Source: Escherichia coli (GTDB lineage Bacteria; Pseudomonadota; Gammaproteobacteria; Enterobacterales; Enterobacteriaceae). Taken from it: DNA of 64,000 nt. The notes beneath the pieces were generated by a model. The model made no database searches. It was not told the origin of the DNA and saw nothing but the letters and a program-made list of their open reading frames with translations. Below, in pieces: positions 55,123 through 63,769 of this stretch. The DNA is taken from assembly GCF_036503815.1 (NCBI RefSeq), contig NZ_AP027766.1, forward strand, positions 1 through 64,000, read 5' to 3'. Every line of letters begins with the position of its first letter. The stretch's first letter is position 1. Both the position numbers and the translations under genes were made by a program.

Positions 55123-57030
55123 GTGATATTCGACAAACTGAATCATTTGCTGTCGCCGATAGCAAATGCCGTCCTGGCCTTTATCGCCTTTTTGCAGGCG
55201 CATCAACTGGCGTTAGCGCTGCTGTCCGGCGTCATGCTGCCTTTTATATTTTCTGCGAAACACGGCGGTCAGGAAAAGCCGACGTTTCTGCAAAGGATCT
55301 TAATTCTGCTTTCCATGATCTGTTTTGTTTTCGGCTCGATAGCGCCAGTGGCCGTCTGGTTTTTACAGCGCATTTATGGCCGGGAAGATATCGCCAGTCC
55401 GCCGCTGCTTACCTGGACAATGGCGCTACTGTTTACCGTCGCCGGTTTTATTCTGCACGTGGTTTTACGGCGTTTGATCTCGCCTGAATTTGATAAGGTC
55501 AAATGCGGCATGGTGAAAAAAACCAGCATGGAGCGCGACCGCAGAACCGACGTTCGCCGGGTAAAAGAAATTTTACCCGTCACCACAGAATACGATCCGA
55601 TGGATTACATCGATCTGAATAAGGGGATTTTTATCGGGCTGAGCCGCGAGGGTGAGCCGCAATATATTCCGTTAAAAGAATGGCAGACCCAGCACGCCGA
55701 CATTATCGGCACCACTGGTGCCGGTAAAGGCGTCGTAACCGGTATTCTGCTTTATCAGAGCATCCTCGCCGACGAGGGCGTTTTTGTTCTCGACCCCAAA
55801 AACGACGAGTGGGCACCGCACCTGTATAAAAAAGCGTGCGCGGACGCCGGAAAACCCTTTGTGCTTATCGACCTGAATAAACAGGAATACCAGATGAACC
55901 TTATCGACGGTATCACCGCCGACCATCTGGAGGAATTATTCGTGGCCGGTTTCAGTCTGGCGGAAAAAGGCGAGGCGGCGGATTTTTACCGTATCGACGA
56001 CCGCAAGGCGGCGAGAACGGCGGCGCAGTTCGTGAAGGATAATCCGGGCGCAACCGTGCGGGATATTTATAACGGCGATTATGTTCAGGGCATTGGCGAG
56101 ACGATTAAAGCCTTTCACGGTAAAACCGAGGAGCTGGCAATGCTCAACAGCATTAACGCGCCAGGCGGTTTTGCGCTGAAGGAGATTTTCGACAAGGGCG
56201 GCTGCTGCTATATCATCGGTTCGATGCGTAACTCTAAAATCATTACCGCGCAGCGCATGATTTTAGTTCGCCTGTTCCAGCTCGCGGAATTGCGCGACCG
56301 CGTCGCGGGGAATATCCGCCCCATCGCCATCTTTAAGGACGAGGTGAAATATCACCTGTCCAAACCGGCGCTCGAAGGGTTAGGCGCGGCACGCGATAAA
56401 GGCGTCCATATATTAATGGCGCACCAGTCAATTGCCGACCTGCGCGACTGTCCGGCGGATTTAAACGGCGACGCCGTGGTTGGGGCGGTTGTGGAAAACT
56501 GCAAGTTTAAGCTGGTATATAAACTTCAGGATCCAGACACCGCCGAATGGATTGCGCGCATGTCGGGCACGATTTTAGTCGATGATGAAAGCCGGAAAGT
56601 CACCACCACGGCGGTGCTGACAGAAAAAGTCGATAACGAGCGCATGCTTCGGCAGGCGGAAAGCTATTACATCGACAGCAATATGCTCCAGAACCTGCCG
56701 AAGTTCGTCAGCTATATCTTCAGCCAGAACGCGCTCGCGTTCCCGTCGTTAATCTCACCGCTCAAGGTTAAAAAAGCCCCACTGGAGCTGTTTACCCTGC
56801 CGCCGGTCGCAGTCGCTACGGTGGCAGAAGTTAAACCGGTGCTGGATCTGGATTTTGATAAAACGGCTCCGGCAGTTCCGGCACCTGACATTATTCCGGT
56901 CAGCGCAACAACCACCAAAAAACCCTCAGCAACGCCAATACCCACTCCGCCGGTGCAACCTGACGAGGAGTGGCTGATGGCATCACAGCCCGCTCCAAAT
57001 GACGAAATACATTCGTTGCTGGATTTATAA
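55123..57030 (+). CDS. virD4: VirD4/MobB-type coupling protein
   Basis: 635 residues. Three N-terminal hydrophobic segments up to about residue 120, Walker A GTTGAGKGVVTG and Walker B GVFVLDPKNDEW near residue 230. It brings the relaxosome to the VirB channel. The GTG at 55123 is preferred because AAGGAG lies six bases upstream; a GTG five codons earlier would overlap that site. The last 90 residues are Pro- and Thr-rich. The closest family as I judge it is CloDF13 MobB/TraG. Confidence 0.9.
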   Translation: MIFDKLNHLLSPIANAVLAFIAFLQAHQLALALLSGVMLPFIFSAKHGGQEKPTFLQRILILLSMICFVFGSIAPVAVWFLQRIYGREDIASPPLLTWTMALLFTVAGFILHVVLRRLISPEFDKVKCGMVKKTSMERDRRTDVRRVKEILPVTTEYDPMDYIDLNKGIFIGLSREGEPQYIPLKEWQTQHADIIGTTGAGKGVVTGILLYQSILADEGVFVLDPKNDEWAPHLYKKACADAGKPFVLIDLNKQEYQMNLIDGITADHLEELFVAGFSLAEKGEAADFYRIDDRKAARTAAQFVKDNPGATVRDIYNGDYVQGIGETIKAFHGKTEELAMLNSINAPGGFALKEIFDKGGCCYIIGSMRNSKIITAQRMILVRLFQLAELRDRVAGNIRPIAIFKDEVKYHLSKPALEGLGAARDKGVHILMAHQSIADLRDCPADLNGDAVVGAVVENCKFKLVYKLQDPDTAEWIARMSGTILVDDESRKVTTTAVLTEKVDNERMLRQAESYYIDSNMLQNLPKFVSYIFSQNALAFPSLISPLKVKKAPLELFTLPPVAVATVAEVKPVLDLDFDKTAPAVPAPDIIPVSATTTKKPSATPIPTPPVQPDEEWLMASQPAPNDEIHSLLDL

Positions 57031-57044
57031 AATAAGGAGTTTCT

Positions 57045-57791
57045 ATGCTTATTTCGTCGTATCAGGAACGTTATGCACGCAGCACTGAAAAAATTCGCGT
57101 ACTGCTGAATTTTCTCAAGGAGGAAACCTACAGCGATTTTCAAATCATAAAGCTGCTTTTTGATTTTAAATCTGACCGCCCTCTCTACCGGTTGTTGGAG
57201 AAGGTGGAGAAAATGGGGCTGATTCAGAAGCACGTGCATGAATCCCGCGCGTCGAGAATATCCCTGTGGGGCATTACCACCGACGGGCTGGCCGTTATCC
57301 TCACGGCGGACGACAACATAATGCCCGCCCGCTTTGAACCCTACCGCCTGACCGGCTGGTCACTCGACCATCACCTTGATAACCAGCTAGTGCGCCTTAC
57401 GCTGGAGAAGAACGGCGCGACAGGGTGGATTAACGGCGACCGTTCAACGTTCCTCAGTCAGTACAGCGTCAAACACCGTCCCGACGGGCTTATCAGCCTG
57501 CCGGACGGCAGGCTGATCGCCGTTGAAACCGAACGACGTATCAAAACAAAGGCGCGCTATCAGTCCATCATGGCGAGCCACCTGCTGGCTATCAGCGATA
57601 AAAAATGGCGGTACGCGTTTTACGTCGCCCCGGACGAGGCGAAAAAGCGCGCCCTGAAGATTATTTTCGACAGCATCGCCAGCGTGATCGTGAAAAACCA
57701 GCATGTGCAACTGGAGGCAAAACACCGCGACGTTTTCCGCTTTTACACCCTCGATGAACTGAAAAACCTGGAGCTGGACAACTATGCGTAA
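57045..57791 (+). CDS. mobC: MOBC-type relaxase (CloDF13 MobC-like)
   Basis: 248 residues of the replication-relaxation family. An N-terminal winged helix (FQIIKLLFDFKSDRPLYRLL) is followed by a restriction-nuclease-like core with the PD-(D/E)xK-type arrangement HRPDGLISLPDG/AVETERRIKTKARY. In CloDF13 the homologue nicks oriT without the classical HUH motif. No other relaxase is visible in the window, so this is probably the relaxase. It follows the coupling protein with a 14-bp gap. Confidence 0.75.
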   Translation: MLISSYQERYARSTEKIRVLLNFLKEETYSDFQIIKLLFDFKSDRPLYRLLEKVEKMGLIQKHVHESRASRISLWGITTDGLAVILTADDNIMPARFEPYRLTGWSLDHHLDNQLVRLTLEKNGATGWINGDRSTFLSQYSVKHRPDGLISLPDGRLIAVETERRIKTKARYQSIMASHLLAISDKKWRYAFYVAPDEAKKRALKIIFDSIASVIVKNQHVQLEAKHRDVFRFYTLDELKNLELDNYA

Positions 57792-58311
57792 AACCACCCT
57801 TCTGGTGCTGGCCGCCGCCCTCTGCGTGCCCGCGTTCGCCACCGCCGCGCCCGTCCTGACGGCGGGTTTTTCGCCGTCTGACGGGCGCCCTGCTCTTGAA
57901 ATCGTGCTCGGCGCCATAAACAACGCCAGGCAGAGCATTGACGTCGCGGCCTACAGCTTCACCAGTAAGCCGGTCGCGACGGCGCTCGCCGGTGCTAACC
58001 GGCGCGGCGTGGCCGTGCGCGTGGTGGCCGACGAAAAGGCGAACAGCGACCGCTACACCGCCGTGACGTATCTGATAAACCAGGGCGTGCCGGTGCACCT
58101 TAACGGCCGTTACGCCATCATGCACAACAAGTTTATGGTGATCGACGGCAAAAACGTCCAGACCGGGTCGTTTAACTACACGGCAAGCGCCGTTTCGCGC
58201 AACGCGGAAAACGTGCTGCTGATCGAGGATGCGCCGCAGCTGGCGGAGGCGTACCAGCGAGAATTTAACCGCCTGTGGGATGAGGGCATCCCGCTGAATG
58301 CCCTGTACTGA
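57784..58311 (+). CDS. nuc: Nuc endonuclease, phospholipase D superfamily
   Basis: 175 residues with a signal peptide (ending ATAAPV) and a single HKD motif (MHNKFMVIDGKNVQTGSFNY), the dimeric Nuc arrangement known from pKM101. A periplasmic non-specific nuclease; role in conjugation unclear. Overlaps mobC by 8 bp. A strong terminator follows. Confidence 0.9.
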   Translation: MRKTTLLVLAAALCVPAFATAAPVLTAGFSPSDGRPALEIVLGAINNARQSIDVAAYSFTSKPVATALAGANRRGVAVRVVADEKANSDRYTAVTYLINQGVPVHLNGRYAIMHNKFMVIDGKNVQTGSFNYTASAVSRNAENVLLIEDAPQLAEAYQREFNRLWDEGIPLNALY

Positions 58312-58315
58312 ATCA

Positions 58316-58344
58316 GCCCCGTCTGCGGACGGGGCTTTTTTTTT
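58316..58344 (+). terminator. Terminator after nuc
   Basis: GCCCCGTC-TGCG-GACGGGGC followed by nine T residues. It ends the long transfer operon and overlaps the stop of the converging gene. Confidence 0.9.
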
Positions 58345-58774
58345 ACTCCACTTCCAGCCAGGCTTTGCGTCCTTCAAGATGCAGCGCTTTCAGCATGGCG
58401 ATCACGTCTTCTGCTGAACGTCCGCCATAGTTGAGACGGGTCTGCTCCCCTTCAAACTCCACCACGATAATGGTGTCCAGCGTCACCGACAGCAGCTCGC
58501 GGAGATCACGTAGCGTCTGCCCTGTACTGCGTGAATGCATGCACTGGGTTATCCGGTTGGCCGCCTCCTGGCACAATCCCTCTACGGCCTCGCGATATAC
58601 CAGACGCTGATCGAGGTTGCCCTCGATGTCGCTGATCAGTTTAACCACCGCCGTTTTGACGGTTTTGATTTCAGGAAATTTCGTTTTTGGGGAGCCTGAC
58701 TGCTCCAGCGGGGATACGCTGGTCGCCGGTGCAGCTTTAGGGGCGGTTGTCGGGGTGTGCAGGTTCATCGTCAT
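58343..58774 (-). CDS. Hypothetical protein sharing the ArdC leader and N-terminus
   Basis: 143 residues. The first 33 (MTMNLHTPTTAPKAAPATSV onward) are nearly the same as in the ArdC protein at 60219, then the sequences diverge completely. The remainder is helical (AEDVIAMLKALHLEGRKAW near the end) and unrecognised. The upstream 215 bp are also duplicated, so both genes probably respond to the same signal. Its setting suggests an anti-defence or early-entry function (inference). Confidence 0.65.
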   Translation of the reverse strand: MTMNLHTPTTAPKAAPATSVSPLEQSGSPKTKFPEIKTVKTAVVKLISDIEGNLDQRLVYREAVEGLCQEAANRITQCMHSRSTGQTLRDLRELLSVTLDTIIVVEFEGEQTRLNYGGRSAEDVIAMLKALHLEGRKAWLEVE

Positions 58775-58989
58775 GGTCGTTTCTCCGTCAGTGTGAATTT
58801 CGTCTTCGTATCGCCTGACGGTTCGGCCTGCCCGGAGTCGTTCTGGTCAGCAAGGGCGCGCAGCGTGCCATTTACCCTTGCTGTCCAGGTTGTGACGGGG
58901 GACGATTACCGGAAGCTGATACGCAGGAGAAAGGCATCACAGGAGAAAATGACGATGTGCACACCCGGACTTACCGCCCCTTTAGCTGC
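58676..58989. repeat. 314-bp direct repeat: shared leader and first 33 codons (copy A; copy B at 60121-60434)
   Basis: Copies A and B are nearly identical across the first 33 codons of the leftward genes and the 215 bp upstream, with only scattered single-base differences. Beyond 58989/60434 they diverge abruptly. The repeat contains a small rightward open frame start as well. Confidence 0.85.
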
Positions 58990-59023
58990 GGCGGCGAAAG
59001 CCGTTACGTCATTTTTTACGTAA
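58949..59023 (+). CDS. Possible 24-residue small protein in the leader repeat (copy A)
   Basis: A frame MTMCTPGLTAPLAA follows a good ribosome site (CAGGAGAAA) on the plus strand, and the same start is kept in copy B with a different C-terminus. Two conserved starts with a ribosome site make translation plausible, but the protein is unknown. Confidence 0.35.
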   Translation: MTMCTPGLTAPLAAAAKAVTSFFT

Positions 59024-59032
59024 GACATCGCG

Positions 59033-59059
59033 CCGTTACGTATCCCGGATACGTAACGG
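59033..59059. promoter_or_regulatory. 27-bp perfect palindrome with TTACGTA motifs
   Basis: The arm CCGTTACGTATCC is mirrored exactly around one base. Further TTACGT/TACGTAA half sites are at 59003-59022. Possible operator. Confidence 0.5.
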
Positions 59060-59114
59060 CTACCGCCTGAAAAAGGGTTCATTTTTTTTGAATCTGTCCG
59101 GTTTATTTTTCCGT

Positions 59115-59154
59115 GCCGGCCTCAGCTGCAGGACGTCCTGCAGCTGAGGCCGGC
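59115..59154. repeat. 40-bp perfect palindrome without spacer
   Basis: The arm starts GCCGGCCTCAGCTG and the second half is its exact complement. There is no T-run on either strand. The interval 59060-59253 has no gene. Confidence 0.75.
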
Positions 59155-59253
59155 CGCGTTACAGAATTCTAAAAAACAGTGACTTATATAATTCCCTCCC
59201 TGATTCTCTCTCTTTCAAAAATTCTGAAGCCCTGCACCGCAGGGCTCCAGCTG

Positions 59254-60219
59254 TCAGCAGTCCATCAGCCAGCGGTGCGCTTTTGAGGCCGCTGCCGCCG
59301 CTTTAAAGATGTAGCGCTTGTCTCCCTTCAGCGCTTTCAGCCAGGACGCGATATAGCTTTCATGCTGCACCTCTCCCGTAATCCCCAAATCCGCCAACAG
59401 AAACGCGCTGCCCAGCTCGGCGATCAGTTCCTCAAACGCATACGCCTCAGAGCCAAACTTATTGCCTTTTTCACGATTGAGGCGGGACGCTGCACCCGTC
59501 CAGTGAACCAGCTCATGCAGGCCGGTGGCGTAGAAGTTCGCCGCGTCCGCGAAGCGGAACCGCTCCGGCAGGACGATTTCATCGGTGGCCGGACGATAGA
59601 ACGCCTTTACGCCCTGCTCGGTGATTTTTGCCCCGCTCCGGATCATGAGTGCTTCCGCCTGCGGCAGCGGATCGAAACCGGCAACCGGCTGCGGCACGCT
59701 CTCGATGCTCAGGCCGTCGATTTGCTCCACGTTAAACACGGTAAAGGCTTTCAGCATCGGGATTTTTTCGATTTCCCCGTCCTCGTCCTCTTTCTCCAGC
59801 GTCTTGTAAAAGATGGCCGTCGTGCCGTGTTCACCTTTACGAACCTGGCCGCCCAGCTCCTGCGCCTGTTTGTAGGTCAGCCAGCGCTCGTCCTGAAAAC
59901 CCTGTTTTGCCGCACTACACCACAGCAGCATGATATTAATTCCGCTGTATGCCGTGCCGGTGCTGAAGTTGGCCGGTAATCCCACCGCTGCGCCGTTGCG
60001 AACCCACGGACACACCCACGGCTTAACGCCGCTTTCCAGGGCTGCAATGATGCTGTCCGTTACTGTCTGGTAAAGGTCTGTTTTGACTGCGCCAGCACGG
60101 GCTTTGCTTTTGCCCCTGGAAAATTTCGTTTTTGAGGAGCCTGACTGCTCCAGCGGGGATACGCTGGTCGCCTGTGAAGCTTTAGGGGCGGTTGTCTGAG
60201 TGTGCAGGTTCATCGTCAT
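59254..60219 (-). CDS. ardC: Antirestriction protein ArdC
   Basis: 321 residues. After the shared 33-residue leader comes the ArdC N-terminal ssDNA-binding domain (LYQTVTDSIIAALESGVKPW, ANFSTGTAYSGINIMLLW) and then the zincin-like metalloprotease domain with zinc motif HELVHW and the downstream Glu in AFEELIAELGSAFLL. ArdC of IncW pSa protects incoming single-stranded DNA from restriction and is carried into the recipient. Length is near the family norm. Confidence 0.9.
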   Translation of the reverse strand: MTMNLHTQTTAPKASQATSVSPLEQSGSSKTKFSRGKSKARAGAVKTDLYQTVTDSIIAALESGVKPWVCPWVRNGAAVGLPANFSTGTAYSGINIMLLWCSAAKQGFQDERWLTYKQAQELGGQVRKGEHGTTAIFYKTLEKEDEDGEIEKIPMLKAFTVFNVEQIDGLSIESVPQPVAGFDPLPQAEALMIRSGAKITEQGVKAFYRPATDEIVLPERFRFADAANFYATGLHELVHWTGAASRLNREKGNKFGSEAYAFEELIAELGSAFLLADLGITGEVQHESYIASWLKALKGDKRYIFKAAAAASKAHRWLMDC

Positions 60220-60393
60220 GGCTGTTTCTCCGTCAGTGTGAATTTCGTCTTCGTATCGCCTGACGGTTCGGCCTGCCCGGAGTCGTTCTGGTCAGCAAGG
60301 GCGCGCAGCGTGCCATTTACCCTTGCTGTCCAGGTTGTGACGGGGGACGATTACCGGAAGCTGATACGCAGGAGAAAGGCATCACAGGAGAAA

Positions 60394-60474
60394 ATGACGA
60401 TGTGCACACCCGGACTTACCGCCCCTTTAGCTGCACGGGTGAAACTGCCCTTCAGCGTCCGGGAGGACGGGTAA
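60394..60474 (+). CDS. Possible 26-residue small protein in the leader repeat (copy B)
   Basis: Same start and ribosome site as the small frame in copy A (MTMCTPGLTAPLAA) but a different tail (RVKLPFSVREDG). Unknown function; expression is only inferred. Confidence 0.35.
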   Translation: MTMCTPGLTAPLAARVKLPFSVREDG

Positions 60475-60499
60475 AAAAAGCACTGACGACGTCAGTGCT
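60473..60499 (-). terminator. Leftward terminator upstream of ardC
   Basis: AGCACTGAC-GAC-GTCAGTGCT, followed on the minus strand by seven T residues. It would isolate the ardC leader from leftward transcripts coming from the IS element. Confidence 0.65.
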
Positions 60500-60531
60500 G
60501 CCTTTGTGACATGCGGTGTTACACTGCCTCT

Positions 60532-60593
60532 GCCGGTCAGTTCGCCCTTCCTGAAACCGGGGGCGGTTTGTTTTCGGGGACGTTCTGACCGGC
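60532..60593. other. Nested inverted repeats upstream of the split SOS box
   Basis: GCCGGTCAG and CTGACCGGC (60532-60540, 60585-60593) enclose AAACCG-GGGG-CGGTTT. The structure could form a folded single-strand element. No gene is present from 60500 to 60645. Confidence 0.45.
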
Positions 60594-60631
60594 TATCCCC
60601 CCATCACTTGCAGAAATTTCACCGCCCCTTA

Positions 60632-60645
60632 TACTGTATGCATAT
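60632..60645. promoter_or_regulatory. Left half of the umuDC LexA box (right half at 61962-61974)
   Basis: TACTGT followed by ATGCATAT precedes the IS; after the IS come ATGCATAT and ACAGT. Removing the IS and one octamer restores CTGT-N8-ACAG, a perfect LexA core 26 bp before the umuD start. Confidence 0.85.
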
Positions 60646-61961
60646 GGGTCTTCCCCGATCATGGTGGGAAGGCTCAGAACGCCATATTCAGCTTTCCGTA
60701 GTGGAACATCACCCCCAGTTTAAAGCGCTCCCGGTTTCGGTATCCCCTGGCTTTTATCCTCAGCAGCCTGATCTTGCTGTTAAGTGCCTCCGCATTTCCG
60801 TTTGAGACACTGTGTCGCATCGCATTCAGGATCCCCTACAGCCTTTTTCCTATCGTTTTCGCGGCATTTTTCATCATGGGAACGTCACTGTTAGCCGCCA
60901 GCGCCAACCATCTCTGCCAGTCACTCCGTCTTTCCTCGCTCCATGGCCTGTTCCAGATATCCTTTGCCAGCTCTTTCAGCGCCCAGCACTGGCTCGTCAG
61001 CTTCATCTGTGCACGCAGCCACATCAGCTTTTCCTGCCGGGATTCGGTCATCCACTTATCGCTGTACTGCCACAGGAAGCGGGTTCCTTTTGCCTGGTGT
61101 CGGCTTTCAACAGGGAGGTGCGGATGTTCATTCTGACGGGTTTTATCAACTACCTCGCCCAGTTGCTTCGCCACATGGAAGCGGTCAAAGGCGATTTTCT
61201 CAACCGCACTGGGTAAGTGGATACGCGCTGCTCTTATATAGCCCGCGTTCATGTCCATTGAGAGCGTTTTGATAGCCAGCAACTGCCCATCAGTGAGCGT
61301 GCGAAGATAGCCGGCAAGACTCTCTGTGCCGCGATCATCCGTTAAGGCCAGCGCCCGACCATCGCGATCGGAGATCACCGTTATGTAACGATGTCCTTTT
61401 TTAAAGGCGACCTCATCCACATTCATATGACGGGCGGATAATGGCTTTTTTATCCGGGCAAGACCTCGCTTAACTGCCCGGGTCATAATGCCGTCAACCG
61501 CATTCCAACTGAGCTTAAGTTGCTTCCTGACAGCATCAACGGTGCTGATTTTCAGCCATGAGAGAACGAACGATTCGAATAGCAACGTATACCGGCTTCC
61601 GGGGCCAGCCCACGGAACAGGCAACGTCAGGCAGCCATGCTCCGGACACATAATTCGTGGAACATCGGCTTCAACAATAGTGGTGAACTGGCAGGTATCA
61701 AGATGGCGCCATTTACGATGACGGTGATCGTGAACAGAACAGGATTTACCGCAGGTCGGACAGGCTAGCCGGGTGTTTTCAGCGATCTCAATAGTGACAG
61801 TAACAGAACCGGCATTTTCATCGAGAGAAAGGGACTTTACCTGCCACGGATCGGACAGGTTGAGAATATGAGCGTAGAGGGACTTTTCGTCCATGGCGGT
61901 GACCTCTGGCGATTAAATACACCATTATCATGCCTTCAGCCACCACAACAAGGGAAGACCC
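60646..61961 (-). mobile_element. ISL3-family element in the umuDC SOS box
   Basis: 1316 bp with terminal repeats GGGTCTTCCC (perfect for ten bases, then TGGTGG shared) and an 8-bp target duplication ATGCATAT (60638-60645 and 61962-61969). All ISL3-family features are met. Confidence 0.88.
60674..61894 (-). pseudogene. tnpA: ISL3-family transposase with an internal amber codon
   Basis: The open frame of 352 residues (N-terminal zinc motifs CPTCGKSC and CPEHGC, and the DDE core around MNVDEVAFKKGHRYITVISD and IAFDRFHVAKQL) stops at TAG 60836. The same frame continues for another 53 residues with the conserved end (NGNAEALNSKIRLLRIKARG) to 60674. One base change (CAG to TAG) explains it. The truncated product lacks the third catalytic acidic residue (the Glu in NAEALNSK), so the IS is probably fixed in place unless the codon is suppressed. 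Confidence 0.85.
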
Positions 61962-61994
61962 ATGCATATACAGTTTTAAGCGAGGGAAAAAACG

Positions 61995-62420
61995 ATGAAG
62001 TTCATTCCTGCAGTATCAGAAGCCAGCATAGTAAAAATTCCTTTGTTCACAGAGCGATGCCCTGCGGGTTTTCCGTCACCGGCAGCAAACTATACTGAGT
62101 CTGAACTGGATCTGAATGAGTACTGCATTCACCGGCGCCACTCCACCTATTTTGTCAGAGCGATTGGCAACTCAATGACTGATATTGGCCTCTATTCCGG
62201 CGATCTGATGGTCGTGGATAAAGCAGAACAGCCGCGGCACGGGGATATTGTTATCGCGGAAATTGAGGGTGAATTTACGGTAAAACGCCTGCTTCTGACG
62301 CCGCGGCCAGCCCTGCAGGCGATGAACCCGGACTTCCCTTCCCTGTACCCGGATCCGGAAACTCTGCAAATTTTCGGCGTGGTGACGGCCTTCATTCATA
62401 AAACCCGGAGGGCAGACTGA
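61995..62420 (+). CDS. umuD: UmuD/MucA-type SOS mutagenesis protein
   Basis: 141 residues of the LexA/UmuD peptidase family. Cleavage site Ala-Gly is in RCPAGFPSP (residues 24-25), the catalytic Ser in [10 protein letters not shown] and Lys in FTVKRLLL. RecA-stimulated self-cleavage yields the active UmuD' subunit of polymerase V. It overlaps umuC by one base. Its SOS promoter is interrupted by the ISL3-family element. Confidence 0.92.
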   Translation: MKFIPAVSEASIVKIPLFTERCPAGFPSPAANYTESELDLNEYCIHRRHSTYFVRAIGNSMTDIGLYSGDLMVVDKAEQPRHGDIVIAEIEGEFTVKRLLLTPRPALQAMNPDFPSLYPDPETLQIFGVVTAFIHKTRRAD

Positions 62421-63691
62421 TGTTCGCCCTGGCAGACGTCAACTCCTTCTACGCCAGTTGCGAGAAGGTTTTCAGGCCGGATTTGCGCGGCAAACCTGTC
62501 GTCGTTCTCAGTAACAACGATGGCTGCGTTATTGCCCGGAGTGCTGAAGCCAAACGGCTGGGTATAAAGATGGGAACCCCCTGGTTCCAGCTCAAAGAGG
62601 CGCAGTTTCCTGAAAAACTGTACGTTTTTTCCAGCAACTACGAGCTCTACGCGAGCCTGAGTAACCGTGTGGTCGCCCTGCTGGAAGAGCTGTCGCCCCG
62701 CGTCGAACAATACTCAATTGACGAATGTTTCCTGGATGCCCGGGGAATTAGCCACTGTATGGATCTGGAGGATTTTGGCAGGCAGCTGCGTGGGCATGTT
62801 CTCAGTGGAACCGGACTGACGATCGGTGTCGGCTTCGGCGCCACAAAAACACTGGCCAAATCGGCGCAGTGGGCGTCAAAGGAATGGCCACAATTCAGTG
62901 GGGTGCTGGCGCTGTCGCCCGAAAATCCACGCAGAACGGCAAAATTACTCAGCCTGCAGCCGGTGGAAGAAATCTGGGGCGTGGGGAACCGGATAGCGAA
63001 AAAGCTGCACGTTATGGGGATCACCACCGCCCTGCAGCTGTCGCTGACGAACCCTACATTTATCCGGAAAAACTTCAACGTAGTGCTGGAGCGCACGGTA
63101 CGTGAGCTGAACGGCGAGAGTTGCATTTCGCTGGAGGAAGCGCCGCCGCCGAAACAGCAGATTGTCTGCAGTCGCAGCTTCGGGCAGCGGATCACCACCT
63201 ACGGAGAAATGCGCCAGGCCGTCTGCCAGTATGCCGAGCGCGCGGCGGAAAAGTTGCGCGGTGAGCGACAGTACTGCCGGCATATCAGCACCTTCATCAA
63301 GACATCCCCTTTTGCGGTTAATGAGCCGTATTACGGTAACGTGGCCACGGAAAAACTGAACACCCCTACCCGTGACACCCGGGACATTATCGCGGCAGCG
63401 GTCAGGTCTCTGGACAGGATATGGCTCGATGGCCACCGCTACGCAAAAGCGGGGATAATGCTCAATGATTTCAGTCCGAACGGCGTCGCGCAGCTGAATC
63501 TGTTCGATGACGTGCAGCCACGGCCGCACAGCGATGCGCTGATGAAGGTACTCGACGGCATTAATCATTCCGGACTCGGGAAAGTCTGGTTTGCCGGACG
63601 GGGTATTGCGCCGGACTGGCAGATGAAACGGGAGATGCTGTCACCGGCATATACCACACGCTGGAAGGAGCTGCCGGTTGCCCGTTTCTGA
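62420..63691 (+). CDS. umuC: UmuC/MucB-type DNA polymerase V subunit
   Basis: 423 residues of the Y-family. Catalytic acidic residues in [14 protein letters not shown] and YSIDECFLD; the palm and thumb are followed by the little-finger domain. A beta-clamp binding motif occurs in QLNLFD near residue 355. With UmuD' it performs translesion synthesis. Complete. Confidence 0.93.
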   Translation: MFALADVNSFYASCEKVFRPDLRGKPVVVLSNNDGCVIARSAEAKRLGIKMGTPWFQLKEAQFPEKLYVFSSNYELYASLSNRVVALLEELSPRVEQYSIDECFLDARGISHCMDLEDFGRQLRGHVLSGTGLTIGVGFGATKTLAKSAQWASKEWPQFSGVLALSPENPRRTAKLLSLQPVEEIWGVGNRIAKKLHVMGITTALQLSLTNPTFIRKNFNVVLERTVRELNGESCISLEEAPPPKQQIVCSRSFGQRITTYGEMRQAVCQYAERAAEKLRGERQYCRHISTFIKTSPFAVNEPYYGNVATEKLNTPTRDTRDIIAAAVRSLDRIWLDGHRYAKAGIMLNDFSPNGVAQLNLFDDVQPRPHSDALMKVLDGINHSGLGKVWFAGRGIAPDWQMKREMLSPAYTTRWKELPVARF

Positions 63692-63769
63692 CCGTTGAAA
63701 TGACAGAAGGGACTTGCCGCCAGAGCTTACTTTACCGATCATACAGGTGACTTGTCTCAGGGGGGAACC

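Noticed and set aside
60774..61216. Plus-strand frames in the ISL3-family element
   Set aside because: Antisense of the transposase.
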